This document shows, piece after piece, positions 33,640-44,765 of a DNA stretch of 64,000 bases. Source of the stretch: Crocodylus rhombifer. Lineage: Eukaryota; Chordata; Crocodylia; Crocodylidae. The notes below the pieces were generated by a model that did no database searches, was not told the origin of the DNA, and saw only the letters and a program-made list of their open reading frames with translations. Both the position numbers and the translations under genes were made by a program. The stretch spans positions 1-64,000 of the forward strand of contig JAVSML010020786.1 in the NCBI GenBank assembly GCA_038503035.1. Direction: 5' to 3'. How positions within the stretch are numbered: position 1 is the first letter of the stretch; the number at the start of each line of letters is the position of its first letter.

Positions 33640-34860
33640 CATAGCTTAGGAAGCTGAGGTGAAGGCTAGAGATGCTTGAAATGAACGATTCATTGTAGAA
33701 TTTCCACACAAGGTAGGTTTGTTTTTGAGCTAGGAGATACCTGCCTATAACTGTAGATATTTCTCAGTCATTGTTCATGTTTTCATACCAAAATGTGCCT
33801 CCATGTCTGTCCATGTGTCATCCACAAAATGCAAACTGCTATAACCTTGATCTGAAGGTCAGTTTCTGGCAGAAGTTATTAATTTCTACAAAATCCACTA
33901 TCTGGATGGCCTTTGTCTTTCCTCCTTCAGTTTGCAACGTGGGAAATTTAGGTTGGATATTAGGAAGACCCTTCTCACTTTGAGGGTTGTTAAGCATGGA
34001 GTGGATTAGTCACCTGGAATCTCTGGGTATGATACTCATTTGCTTTCATGGAAACAGATTACCTAGAGAGGCTGTGTTTTAAGGACATCTTGGGGTTCCT
34101 TCCAACCCCATTTTTCATTGACTTTAATGATTTAGTTCTTTTTTTTTATTTGAACTGGCACGTCTGACTTCTGGTAGAGATTTAATAATTCACGTCTGGC
34201 ATCACTATTTTCTGTCTCTATGTCAAAGACTAAGACCCAGTGTTTTTACAGTGCTTAAAAATGAATAAATACAGTTATGAATATTTTATGTTAAACAGTG
34301 TGTATTGCTATGAATCTAGTCTTTGTCTATAGTTGCTGTTCTGTTGCATCAGAAAGAAAATCAATTCCCTATTTGTTGGACTGGATATAACAGGAAAACA
34401 GAATAATCTCAGGTATGTGGTTATTGGCTTTTGCTTTGACTTTTAATGAAACAGGTGTGCTACTGAGTCACTGAAGCTTGTAATTTCCTTTAACTTAGTG
34501 CTCAGTTTTTGGAATTGACTTTGAGGTGTCTGTTGGAAGGGAAAGGGTTTGGATTTTCTAGCATTCCCTCCTCGGCATAATGGTTGTCGCTGAGAAAGGA
34601 AAGAGCCCTTTGTCTCTTAAGGACATATCTGTTTTGGGGATGCATCCCTTGAGCACACTTTAAAGTGATTATATGACCTATTGTGAAAAGAGTAAGAAAT
34701 TAATCCATGCAATTTTATCAGCCCTGCCCAGAAGAAGACTCTTTTGTATGGAGCCGACAGAGTCAGCCAGCTCCCTATTTTCATCAACCACCAAACTGTC
34801 CCACATCTTAAACTGTACTCTGCAAAAATGCCTAAGGTGATTCCATATCTTTTTTTAGAC
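33640..34860 (+). repeat. Segmental duplication B, copy 2 (pair at 20220-21570)
   Basis: Colinear with 20220-21570 through flanking DNA and a shared CR1 insertion. It begins about 650 bp downstream of the OR pseudogene, so the unit probably once included an OR gene. Confidence 0.8.
33930..34130 (+). mobile_element. CR1 LINE 3' fragment (sense)
   Basis: 'tttaggttggatattaggaag', 'ttacctagagaggctgtg' and 'ttggggttccttccaacccc' are CR1 3'-end motifs. The terminal octamers are eroded. It is the orthologous insertion of 20460-20690 within duplication B. Confidence 0.8.
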
Positions 34861-35150
34861 CAACTGGGTAGTTGGAAAAAAGTTCTTAGCGAGTGTTCGG
34901 GAGCAGTCACTCTTCTTCAGGCATAGGGAGTCTCTGCTGTTCAGAGTCTCCAAGGAATGAAAGAAGCTACAAAAAGTGTGAGAGGATGTCGGTGAGAACT
35001 TAAGTAGGTAGAAATTAGGAAAAGGAAAGGTAAAGCAGGGACGGGAGGGCGGGGGGAGAACCTGAAGGTGAGTAAGGGAGACTCTAAAGTGGTGGTAATT
35101 CAAGGTAGAAAAGAGGCTGTCTGTGATAAAAGAAATGGCTGGAAATTAGG
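34855..35150 (+). repeat. Left arm of a ~300-bp near-perfect palindrome
   Basis: This arm is the reverse complement of 35159-35465, separated by only 8 bases (35151-35158, AAGACAGG). Outer ends read 'tagaccaactg' here and 'cagttggtcta' on the right. Identity is very high in the inner ~60 bp and lower outside. Confidence 0.85.
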
Positions 35151-35158
35151 AAGACAGG

Positions 35159-35465
35159 CCTAATTTCCAGCCATTTCCTTTTTCACAGACAGCCTCTTTT
35201 CTACCTTGAATTACCACCAATGTAGAGTGTCACTTACTCACCTTTGGCTTTTTTTCCCTTCCTCCCCCCCTTCCTCCCCTTCCCTGCTTTACCTTTTGTT
35301 TTCCTGATTGCTACCTGTTTACATTCTCCCTGACATCCTGTCACACTTTTAGCTTCCCTCATTCGTTGGAGTCTCAGAGCAGCAGGGAATCCCTAATACC
35401 TGATGACGGCTGACTGTGCCGAAAAGCTTGCTAAGACCTTTTTTCCATCTACTCAGTTGGTCTAA
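35159..35465 (-). repeat. Right arm of the ~300-bp palindrome
   Basis: It is the inverted partner of 34855-35150 and contains 'gaaaagcttgctaagacc'. The following 35466-35545 ('ttgtctgcctatgtcc', 'agaccaacacggctac') looks like the tail of a widespread amniote repeat that often ends 'ctaacacggctac', so the palindrome may be two inverted copies of such an element. Confidence 0.8.
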
Positions 35466-35545
35466 CAAAAGAGACCACATCTACTCAAAGAACCTTGTCT
35501 GCCTATGTCCTTAGACCAACACGGCTACAATAAAAACCCAGACTG

Positions 35546-36005
35546 ACAGACAGGTTTCAATAAGAAGAGAACATTCAGAATGTGATCTGAGAGTAAACCC
35601 AATGCATTTTTAAACCAGTCTGCAGGCAGCCTGAAACAATAGCTTTGTGAAATGTGCACTACTGTATCTGTTTTGCTGGATTACCGACACTGAATCCTTA
35701 AGGTAACAGTTTACATGCCAACGTTAACTTTTTGACAGCTAGACATTTTAGTAAACTCTTCCAGTCACATGCACTGCCCACAATGCTAAACCAGTATCAT
35801 GTGTCCACAGGTGTCAGAAGATCCCCCCACCAATTATCTCCTGCCCAGTTTTCAGCACCTCCATCTCCCACAACATCTACTACAATGGAGTTGTTGTTAT
35901 TCAGTTTTGTATTATTGTAATGCATAGAAACCCCAGTGACAAACAGGAACCTCATAGTGCTTGACACTGTACAAACAGAGAACAGAGACAATCTCTGCTC
36001 TAAAC
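35546..36005. other. Non-coding stretch, nothing recognised
   Basis: No feature can be supported apart from the hAT target site at its right end. Confidence 0.4.
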
Positions 36006-36249
36006 CAATGGTCTCCAAACTTTTTTGATTGTGCACCCCTATCAGTAAAAAAATTTTGAGCACACCCCCCCAATATATGTATATTTATAATTTGCACACC
36101 CCTATCAGTAAAAAATTTTTGAGCATGCACCCCCAATATATGTATATTTATATAAATATAAATAGAAGTTCTAATATTTTCTTCCCACACCCCAATGGAT
36201 TGTCTTGCGCACCCCCTGGGGTGCGTGCACCCCACTTTGGAGAGCACTG
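36006..36249. mobile_element. hAT-like MITE (244 bp) with perfect 8-bp target duplication
   Basis: The ends CAATGGTCTCCAAA and TTTGGAGAGCACTG are inverted repeats. CTCTAAAC occurs exactly on both sides (35998-36005 and 36250-36257), as hAT transposases produce. The interior has two tandem ~58-bp units ('cacccctatcagtaaaaaa' and 'caatatatgtatattta'). Confidence 0.9.
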
Positions 36250-36334
36250 CTCTAAACCACTTACAATTTAGATAGGACAGGACACAGCAAGCAACTGTAG
36301 CTGCAGAGCATAGGGCAGATTGCTACATATTACC

Positions 36335-36922
36335 TAACCATGTGTAGATGAAACAAGAGGTGTGTGTGCACAATACTTTAAAGCAGGCTAACTAGTTTTG
36401 CACTGCTTTAATGGTGTCAGTGTTTGCATACCTTAGCAGCGTATTGTGCATTAATTCCAGCCACTGTAGGAAATTTGGCAGCATAATGAACCTTAAATGA
36501 CTTGGGGCGCAGCAAACTAAAACTCCTTCAAGGAGGGCTGCATGCAGCTCAGGAGCTCTGCAGAAAGCCCTGCAGGCAGCCTGACAGCAGCCTGGGAAGG
36601 CAGGCTCCACCCAGGAAAAGCAGTGAGCCTGTGCACAGGAGGCCAGTGCTTCCCTTCACAGCTGCAGTACCTCCCAGGACTGCCTGAGTTGGGTGCCTGT
36701 GGGCAGGTGCCATATTGTCATGGAGGGAAGCAGCAGACGCCCTGCAGCCCAGGGACCCCTCTGCTCGCTGGCAGCTTGATATCCCCTCCATGCTGGACAA
36801 GCAGGTATGTCAGCAGGGTGTGTGTACCATATAGGGGTTTACTCAGCCCAAAATTGAAGCGGTGTTTTTTAATTCCCACCACTTCAATTTAGGGCCCCTG
36901 TTTTATCTACACACACCCTAAA
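36335..36922. mobile_element. MITE family Y, copy 1
   Basis: The left end 'ccatgtgtagatgaaac' and right end 'gttttatctacacacaccc' are imperfect inverted repeats. It is colinear with 39915-40613: 'actttaa.g..ggcta', 'tgtaggaaatttg.cagc', 'tgacttggggc.cagcaaacta', 'gccctgcaggcagcc', 'gctggcagcttg' and 'ttcaatttagggcc'. The open frames in it are not genes. Superfamily unknown; a 3-bp target would suggest Harbinger-type but cannot be settled here. Confidence 0.7.
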
Positions 36923-37041
36923 CAGATGCTGGCCGTGGTACAGTATTTAAGCAGCTGCATTCACTACTGTCCACCAGTGTTTTCTTTATAAACATCATTG
37001 ACATAAGAGATATTTGCTGTCACTGTTATATTTTTGTAGAT

Positions 37042-37128
37042 AGCGTGTGTGTGTGTGTGTGTGTGCAGTATATAGCAGCTTAACTATAATATGTGTGTGT
37101 GTGTGCAGTATATAGCAGCTGAACTATT
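37042..37128. repeat. (GT)n microsatellites in a duplicated unit
   Basis: Two (GT)n runs, each followed by 'gcagtatatagcagct', lie about 50 bp apart just upstream of the OR gene. This is a recent tandem duplication and probably polymorphic. Confidence 0.85.
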
Positions 37129-37195
37129 TTCTGCATGTACCTTTGAGCTGAGTCTATGCCAACAATGTTCTCTCTCCTATTATATTGTCCATTAT

Positions 37196-37206
37196 TTAAT
37201 TTCCAG
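37196..37206 (+). promoter_or_regulatory. Likely splice acceptor upstream of the OR10-like gene
   Basis: A pyrimidine-rich 'tttaatttccag' ends 18 nt before the ATG. OR genes usually have untranslated leader exons spliced close to a single coding exon. The OR pseudogene at 32727 lacks the AG at this position. Confidence 0.45.
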
Positions 37207-37224
37207 TTCAGGCATCTTGTATCG

Positions 37225-38169
37225 ATGAGACCAGAGAACCAATCCACTGTGACAGAATTCATCCTGATTGGATTCTCCAATTTTCCAGACCTACAGATTG
37301 TGCTCTTCATGGCTTTTTCTCTTATGTATATGTTTACCCTGGCTGGAAATATTATCATCCTGACAATCATAAGGATTGATCACAGCCTCCATAACCCCAT
37401 GTATTTCTTCCTCTCCATTCTTTCCTTCTCAGAGACTTGCTATACTGTTGTCATTGTTCCCAATTTGCTGGCAAACTTGATAAAAGAAAACAAGGCCATT
37501 TCTTTTGTTGGATGCGCTACTCAGATGTGTTTTTTTCTTGGTTTTGGGTGCACAAACTGTATACTGCTTACAGTGATGGGCTATGATCGCTATGTGTCAA
37601 TATGTAAATCTTTACATTACCCGGTCATCATGAACCAAAGGGTTTGCACTCAGCTGGTGGCCTTCTCAGCTGTAACTGGTTTTCTTTTCTCAACAACAGC
37701 CACAATCATTATATTTACTTTACCCTTTTGCAATCTGAATAAAATTGAGCATTTTTTTTGTGATATAGCACCACTTCTTAAACTGGCTTGTGCCCGAAAC
37801 TCCATAGGTGAAATCATCATTTTCATTATTTCTGTTTCAGTCATACTTTGCTCATTCCTATTGATTATGCTGTCTTATCTACTAATCCTCAACACCATCT
37901 TGAAAAGCCCATCCATCGAAGGGAAACGCAAAGCCTTCTCTACTTGTGCCTCCCACCTCATTGTGGTGGTTGTGCACTTTGGATGTATTTCCATTATCTA
38001 CCTAAGGCCCAAAGCCAGATTTACTTTGGATGGGGACACTGTGATTTCTGTTACATACACAATTGTGACTCCCTTGGTGAACCCTGTAGTTTATAGCTTA
38101 AGGAACAAAGATGTTCAAGCTGCCCTTAAGAAAGCACTAGGGAGAAAAATGTTAATGAGGAGAATGTGA
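37225..38169 (+). CDS. Olfactory receptor, family 10-like (class II)
   Basis: This is a G-protein-coupled odorant receptor of 314 residues, the normal length, in one intact exon. Seen in order: an N-glycosylation site NQS (5-7), GN in TM1 (41-42), PMYFFL (58-63), Cys97 with Cys179 for the extracellular disulphide, MGYDRYVSIC at the end of TM3 (118-127), SY in TM5 (217-218), KAFSTCASHL (236-245) and PLVNPVVYSLRN in TM7 (283-294). It would act in olfactory-neuron cilia through G-olf; the ligand is unknown. The frame is open 69 bases further upstream, but the ATG at 37225 gives the canonical N-terminus and lies just after a splice acceptor. MGYDRY and the SFVGCATQM segment favour OR10, which is a family-level guess. 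The closest relative in the window is the pseudogene at 32727. Confidence 0.95.
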   Translation: MRPENQSTVTEFILIGFSNFPDLQIVLFMAFSLMYMFTLAGNIIILTIIRIDHSLHNPMYFFLSILSFSETCYTVVIVPNLLANLIKENKAISFVGCATQMCFFLGFGCTNCILLTVMGYDRYVSICKSLHYPVIMNQRVCTQLVAFSAVTGFLFSTTATIIIFTLPFCNLNKIEHFFCDIAPLLKLACARNSIGEIIIFIISVSVILCSFLLIMLSYLLILNTILKSPSIEGKRKAFSTCASHLIVVVVHFGCISIIYLRPKARFTLDGDTVISVTYTIVTPLVNPVVYSLRNKDVQAALKKALGRKMLMRRM

Positions 38170-38559
38170 GCAGCTCCTATGTGAACTGTCATCCTTTATG
38201 GACTCTTACTCAGTAATGCAAACGTAGTGTTGATACAAATCTTTACTCAAAGTACTTAAAGCAGCTAAGCGGGGAAGGATGAACTTTTGTGCAATTTATT
38301 CAGCAGCACTGTTCCACATTGTGACTTAGCAAGAAGGGCCAGGAGCATTTAAGTGGTAGTTCTCAAGAGGCTGAATATCTGCATGGGATGGTATCTACCC
38401 AGTTGTTCTTGGGTATTTGTAAGTCTGAAAGTAAATTACTAAAAATTTTCCCTCTGAGGGACAGATGAGTCAAAATCGTGGTTTTTCAGAAGGCAATGAG
38501 TTTTTGTGATCTGATCTCACTGAAATCAGGGCTCACTTCCTCATGTGTATCCAATTATA
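38170..38559. other. OR 3' flank, nothing recognised
   Basis: No repeat or gene is seen. The nearest AATAAA lies near 38630 inside the next MITE. Confidence 0.4.
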
Positions 38560-38885
38560 TTAATGTATACCAACTTGGCACTCCCAAGGAGTGTCTACAT
38601 GTATAATTACAGTGCATGAATAAACTGCAGAGTTTATTGCTCCTGAGCATACCATTTCAATGTGTACCCAGGAGCAATTAATTCTGGAGCAATACGTTCC
38701 ACAGTTTATTCATGTGCAGCGAGTAGACCTGAGCCAGAACACCCCCAGTTAGCAAGCACTATCTTGCTGTGGAGTAAAGTAGTTTATTCCAGCCTAAGAG
38801 AGGTACACATGTAGATGCCAAGATGTTTACTATGCAGCTAATTAGTCAACTGTGCAGTAAATGGCTTGGGTAGACATACCTCCAG
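38560..38885. mobile_element. MITE family X copy
   Basis: Ends 'gtgtctacatgtataatta' and 'cttgggtagacatacc' are inverted. The interior shares 'aataaactgcagag.ttattgct', 'ggagcaatta' and 'gcagctaattagtcaactg.gcagtaaat' with 48205-48700 and 52535-53152. It carries no coding sequence. Confidence 0.7.
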
Positions 38886-39914
38886 TTATTGTTTTTAGTA
38901 TTACCTTCCTTTTTTCTAGGTGCTTAGACATGTAGGCTGCTTGCAGATGTGGTAGGGGGGAAAAACCCCAACAAAACCATGCTTTTCATTAAATTTAGTA
39001 CACTCCTGCACCAAACCTAGCATATGCCCAGAAGCAGAGCATTACTTTGATCAAGTTCCTCAGCGTCTATATAGATTAGGCCCTTTAGTAGGGCTTTCAC
39101 TGCTTTTATCTAATAGTAGATTGGATCAGCTACCAGATAAAAGCTCCAAAAAGCCTCACTGAAACACTCGATTTATACAGATGCTACAGAGTTGGGTCAA
39201 AGTAATGTGCTGCTTCTTCTGGTAAAGTGTTTTGGGTTATTTTTCCACATCTGCAAGCAGCAGTAAAGTGTAACACCCTTGACAAGATTTGATCCAAAAT
39301 CTTCTCTCTGAGATAGACTGAAAAATATCGCTGCTTTAGAAGTCCCAGTAAACTCTGGCCTACTGTCAACACTTCATGTTCAGTTACATTGGTGCAATAC
39401 ACTCAATCCAATGGATTAATTCAGTGAAAATAAAAGAAGGAGATTGAGGTCTACAGCTATTGTTTTCATAATACTCTTGAAGTGGCCATGTGTTAAGTGA
39501 ACAGTGCCCTGCTCAGGCTGACAGAATTGTCATTGACAGATCTCCAGGTGGATCTCAAAGCCAATGTGACTTTTTCTTTCTGAATGTTAGGACAATATTT
39601 TAATCAATTAAAAAATATCAAAAGGTGGCAAACATTTTACCATGTAAGATATGTATATTAAGAAAAATTTGTTCTTTAGTGCAAACCCCCCCCCATTCTA
39701 TTTAATAAACCATACTGATTTACATACATTTTTTTAAAAATTAAATTATTATTGAAGAATATGGTTGCTCATCCTTCTGATGGAAAAGTCCTCTGTACTG
39801 AAAGGACCTGCAATTCTTGGGCCAGAAAATTCAAATACTGGCTGAGTTCGCTGCTTGATCACATGTGGAGGATCAATACGAATTCTGACATTCACTTCAA
39901 AGGAATTGCTCTCT
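38886..39914. other. Non-coding stretch, nothing recognised
   Basis: About 1 kb of AT-rich DNA with no supported feature. Confidence 0.45.
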
Positions 39915-40613
39915 GGGGCCATGTGTAGATGAAATGAGGGAAGTATATGCATGACACTTTAAAGTGGGCTAAATACTTTTACACCACTTTAATGGTACTG
40001 GTGTTTGCATGCCTTGGTGGTGTATTGCTCATTTCAGCCGCTGTAGGAAATTTGTCAGCGTACTGAGCCTCAAATGACTTGGGGCACAGCAAACTAAAAT
40101 ATTGTCCTGACATTCAGAAAGTTTTAGTCTGGTGCCCATACAGCCACGGAGTGAAGCACCGGGCTCCGTGCAGCTCAGGGGCTCTGCAGGAAGCCCTGCA
40201 GGCAGCCCGGCAGGAGCCCCGGGAAGCAAGCTCTGCCCAAGAAAATGGCAAGTCTGATTCCGGGCACCCCCCCTGGAACCTGCCTACATGCATGAGCTGC
40301 ATAGGGACTTGGTGCTTCCCTCTGTGGCTGCAGTGCCCCCTGGGACAGCACACATCAGGTGCCACAGGGTGGGTGCCACAGGGTGGGGTTGCACCCACCA
40401 CTACCATGGAGGGAAGCATCAGTCTCCCTTGCAGCCCAGGGACCACTCCACCTGCTGGCAGCTTGCCCTCCCCTCCCTGTTGCTGGAGAGGCAGGTAAGT
40501 GCAGGATGTGTGCACAGCACAGGGGTTTTCAAGGCCCTATATTGAAGCAGTGTTTTTAAAAACCCACTGTTTCAATTTAGGGCCTCTGATTCATCTACAC
40601 ACACCCTGGGTTG
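39915..40613. mobile_element. MITE family Y, copy 2
   Basis: Colinear with 36335-36922, with 'ccatgtgtagatgaaat' at the left and 'ttcatctacacacaccc' at the right. The middle is GC-rich and holds a 'gggtgggtgccacagggtgg' local duplication. Overlapping open frames on both strands are artefacts. Confidence 0.7.
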
Positions 40614-41779
40614 ATAGAATTGGTCCCTTACTTTGATTCCTGGTGCCTGATATATGCCAGAATGAAGGATGAAAGAGATGGATTGTTTTGTGATATCAAG
40701 GCTCATATCTGGATCCCTGGAGAAGTGGATGGGTCACTGCCCACTTGGGTGTTTCCATAGGTCTATGCTGCACCAAGTGTGAGCAGCAGTTCAGTATGAT
40801 GTTGACACTCTCCTATGCCTTTCTCCATTCTGTGTAATCCTGATATAGTCCCTCATTGACCCACTTCTGCTGCTCCCTGCTACTCTGATGGTAGGGAGAA
40901 CTGCCCTACTAGGCACAGTGACAGAGAGCAGAGGAGGTGGATGAGGCTGTACAACTTCCTCTGCCTGCTTCACACCTGTAGAGCAGTGTAACAGGGGCCT
41001 GCTCAGGGCTGATCTCAATGTGACCCACCCACCTATTCCTGAACTCCTATCTTCAGGATGCCAGTTTTATTAGGCAAGAGCCAGAAACAAAATTGCTCAG
41101 CCTTGTCAAGGCAGGGTCTTTCCAGGAAGTCATGTAGGTGCCAGTCCAGGTGCCTGGGGAACATTGAAGTCTAGAAGTCATGAGCCTGTGGAGCTTAGGT
41201 GCCTCCAGGTGTTTTCAGGATCATAATTTTGGATTTAGGCACCTCAATTCTCCCTTAGTCCTTCTTCATGTCCATAATTTTTTTTTTGGATTTGGCCCTA
41301 TATCCAGAAAAGCAGGGAAAAGGCTAGCCTGGACACAAATGATACAGCCTTTGAATGTACACTTACTAACTGCCCTTCAAATCTGCACAGGAGGCACAAA
41401 ATTATTGTGAAGTAAAATGCAAACTTTTTGCCATGTGCTGCTTGCTCTGGCTGTAACTAAACCTCTTCAGGGACTTCACTAGAAAACTCTCCCATAGCAA
41501 CTTTCTAAAGCCCCTCTGGATTTAAACAGGGCTAACTCCTTTTTCACTTAATCAGCCATATAGCTGAAGTTTTTGGAATATAGACAGTTTGTGATTTGAG
41601 GCTTTTGGCCTCCAAGTATGCATACAACCACTGAGCATTCTCAGTAAGGGTATGCTCTGTCTAAGCAGACACATAATAGTGATGTATACTTACCCAGGTA
41701 CATGTGTGAGTGTACAGGTAAGTCCCAAAATCATAACTGGGCAAAAATGCATGCCTCAATATCAGATGAAGAGACCGTC
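40614..41779. other. Non-coding stretch
   Basis: No gene is seen. A short segment near 40986 ('tgtaacaggggcc') resembles the first bases of the solo LTR at 2387 but similarity does not continue. Confidence 0.35.
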
Positions 41780-41985
41780 CCATGTTTTAGCCCAGTGGTT
41801 AAGATACTGAACCAGGAAACTGCAAATTAGTTCTAACCATCCCTTACCCTCATATAGAAGGAATTTGAATTTGCATCTCTTACTTCCCAGCAAAGTGCCA
41901 CCAGGTCACAGGTCAGGCAGTATCTAGATAGATCACTCTCCTGTTAAACTGTCAAGCCAGGATTTCTGTGGTTCTAATTACGTGA
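41780..41985 (+). mobile_element. tRNA-derived SINE-like fragment
   Basis: 'tagcccagtggttaagata' resembles a pol III box A with a tRNA D-arm. A weak box B-like 'agttctaacc' follows about 50 bp later. No clear tail or second copy in the window. Confidence 0.4.
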
Positions 41986-42079
41986 CAGGAAAGTGATGCC
42001 CAGACTCCTTGTTCCCTAGCTGTGCTGAACCCTTCACAAATTAAGGACCCTTAATGACCTACTTGTATTTTTCCCTGGA

Positions 42080-42740
42080 TTACATCATGGTATCTCTTTA
42101 GAGATATGGGAGCTCCCTTCTCCTTAAGCACTGGGGTCTTGCTGCAAGTTCTCTCTTGTTCCAAATTGCCTCCCTTTCTATTTTTCTTTTTACAGTATCT
42201 GGAGGCCAATTAAAGCTTAGTGATAATACTATAAAATCCTTTATTTTGTCAACACACTGACAACAACTAAGTCAGTTCCCAGCCCCGTACCTGACAGGAG
42301 GCAGATGAACAAGAAATGTGTACCTTAGACACTAATGAATTGTTTCATGGTGAAGGTGAGGACTGAATATTTTAAACAAGTCCTTCTAGCATGGAATACC
42401 AGAAATGCCCTATATTTTTGTAATGCTTAGTTCTTGTTAACATTTGAAGATGAATTATTATACATAGTAATCTTCAACTCGGGACCTGAAAATTAACTGA
42501 AGTCAGTGGTAGCTTTCCCCCAAAAGGGTTTGGAGTTATGATTTTAGAGAAATATTTGAAAGTGTGAGATATATTATGAAAATGGGAAAGGAACTGTAGA
42601 ATTAGTTCCAACTTGGGCACAGTGAAGCCTATAACATCAAAGAAGCATGCTGTGAAATACAAATATTTATTAAGCAGTGGAAAACTGAGAAGCCATAATA
42701 TTAAAACCAAATGATGATAATGGACAACCAATTGTATAGC
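42080..42740 (+). repeat. Segmental duplication D/E, copy 3
   Basis: The first 220 bp share 'gagctccctt', 'ccaaattgc.t.cc', 'tttttacagtatctggaggccaatta' with 51170-51300 and 54400-54500. The part from 42465 matches 55285-55545 ('gaagtcag.gg.ag.ctttc', 'ttcaacttggg', 'atttatta', 'aaccaaatgatgata'). Order is kept, so this is one unit that in the 54-kb copy is split by inserted DNA. Confidence 0.65.
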
Positions 42741-44367
42741 TTCTGTGTGCTTGTCTTGAAAACTCAGTGCATTTGTTTGAATACAGTTTGTCCATGTAAG
42801 GATCACGGTGTTTGCTGACTTGCACACACCTGCAAAATCAGTTCAACAGCTCTTGATTTAACAGAGTAGGGAATGAGTAAGAATTCTGGTGATTAATTCA
42901 GATGAATTAATCTGGGAAATTAATTTTGAAATTGCTTTTTCATATAGGTGCAATTCTCATAGGTGATATTGTTGCCGTAAAAATATTTCATTACTGTAGT
43001 TTCACGTGCTACATTATGCCAGTACGCAAAGCCATTTCAAGAGCAAACTCCTCTTAGAATATTCAGAGAAATTGACAAACAATTTTGCCTAATTGTTTTT
43101 TCATGGCACAGTTCCAGTGTTTTTGCTAGGCTCCCCACACAAGAATCCTTGTATCCAAAGAAGACATAGCAGTTAAATCAGCAGAGTAATGGACCTGATC
43201 ATCCCATTCTTACTTTTCTTATTAGTCCCTAAAGGAATTGTTTCAGGACTGGGAGACTGGACCAAATAGCAACCTCTAAAAACTGAAAAAAAAGATTAGT
43301 TCCTGCATTAAACTGCACCTTCTGCAACAAACTGATTTGATTTGATTTGATCATTCCTCCCTACTTCTCACCTTTTCTTCTTTTCTCAAGAACATGAATG
43401 CAGAAACACAGTGTTCTGGGTAACATTGAAATACACAGTACTCAAGGAAGCAGGTCCTCAGATCCAGCTGAACTCTCCTTTATTGAAAACAGGGGAGTGG
43501 AGGTGAAGCCATATCTTTTTTCTGCTCCTGGACTCCTGGAGACATCCTGCTGGATCTGTGTTACAACTTCCAGTAGCCATACGGCCTCTTCTCATTACCT
43601 TGGTAAGCAATGGCTATGAAGTTATCTTTTACTTGGTTTAAGATGTCTGCAGCACAAAGGTGTTCTATCCACACGGTGTATCCTATGCACTCGTCTGGAG
43701 GTTTGTGTTTGTTTTCCATCCATCTGTGCTCCAGGAACAGAGAAAAAAGGAAGGGAGCAAGGTTGAAGATGTATCCCAGGATACTGTGAATTTTAGACAC
43801 TTCTCCTTGGTAGGAGGGTTGCTATATTAATACAGCATTGGTTATCTCAGTTTTTATCACTACTGTTGAAAAGAAGTGTTTAATGACTGTATGTCATTGC
43901 CGATGAAAGCTCTTTTTTGAAAGTCAAAAAGGCAATTTTTATTTTGAACAACTAAATCCATGGGCTTATAAATATCAGCGATAAATGTCATTTTCAGAGG
44001 GTGACAAAACTGTGTTTATTTTATAGAGTTGTCAGATTGTCTGTTTGGTGACATACAATGCTAACTTTCCATTTTGATTAGTGAAAAAATGATGCCATTA
44101 AAAATTAAGCCAGAAGGAAACTGGAAAGGGAAAATAATTTTCTTTTAATTGATGTCAGTGCAGTGCTTCAACAGTATTCCTAAAGAAACATGAGACTGGC
44201 AACTTAAGAGCAACAAGTAATGATAATAACCTTTAGCATTTATGTTTTTGAAGTTGTTTCTAAACATCTATGATATTAAACTGGGATTCTTTTCTATTTT
44301 AGCACTGATGGCACTTCTGCAGAGACTCATATGTAGTTCCTGTTTTCTGACTACTTAAAGATGTATT
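42741..44367. other. Non-coding stretch, nothing recognised
   Basis: About 1.6 kb of AT-rich DNA with no supported repeat or gene. Confidence 0.45.
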
Positions 44368-44570
44368 CAGGGATGGCTAACCTGCAGCTCCGGAGCCACA
44401 TGCAGCTCTTCAGAAGTTAGTAGGTGTCTCCTTGAATCTTTGCAGTTGGAAGCTGGAAATGACTATCCATGGAAGCTGGTCACCATGTGTTTGTGCAAAG
44501 ATTCAAGGAGATACCTGTTAACTGCTGAAGAGCTGCATGTGGCTCCAGAGCCACAGGCTGGCCACCCCTG
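44368..44570. mobile_element. Foldback hAT-like MITE (203 bp)
   Basis: Ends CAGGGATGGCTAACC and GGCTGGCCACCCCTG are inverted. The inversion extends inward through 'ggagccacatgcagctctt' to 'ccttgaatctttgca' and its reverse, so almost the whole element can form a hairpin. The expected 8-bp target duplication is eroded. Confidence 0.8.
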
Positions 44571-44685
44571 CATGAGATTCATACTTGCAGTTTACAACTT
44601 GTCATTAAGTGATACAATATATTAGAATGCTGTTCTGAGCTATCTTTATAAATTCCAAAATATTTCTTACCTTAATCTCTCACAC

Positions 44686-44697
44686 TTAATTTTCCAG
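44686..44697 (+). promoter_or_regulatory. Likely splice acceptor upstream of the OR2/13-like gene
   Basis: 'cttaattttccag' ends 68 nt before the ATG and could join an untranslated leader exon, as is usual for OR genes. Confidence 0.4.
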
Positions 44698-44765
44698 CAC
44701 TAGAGCATTTTTGCCCTGGATCAGTGGATATTGCACTGGATATTTTACAAAGAAAACAAGACAAG

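Noticed and set aside
40986..41050. Possible third copy of the ~1-kb solo LTR
   Set aside because: Only about 24 bp at the start match; similarity does not continue.
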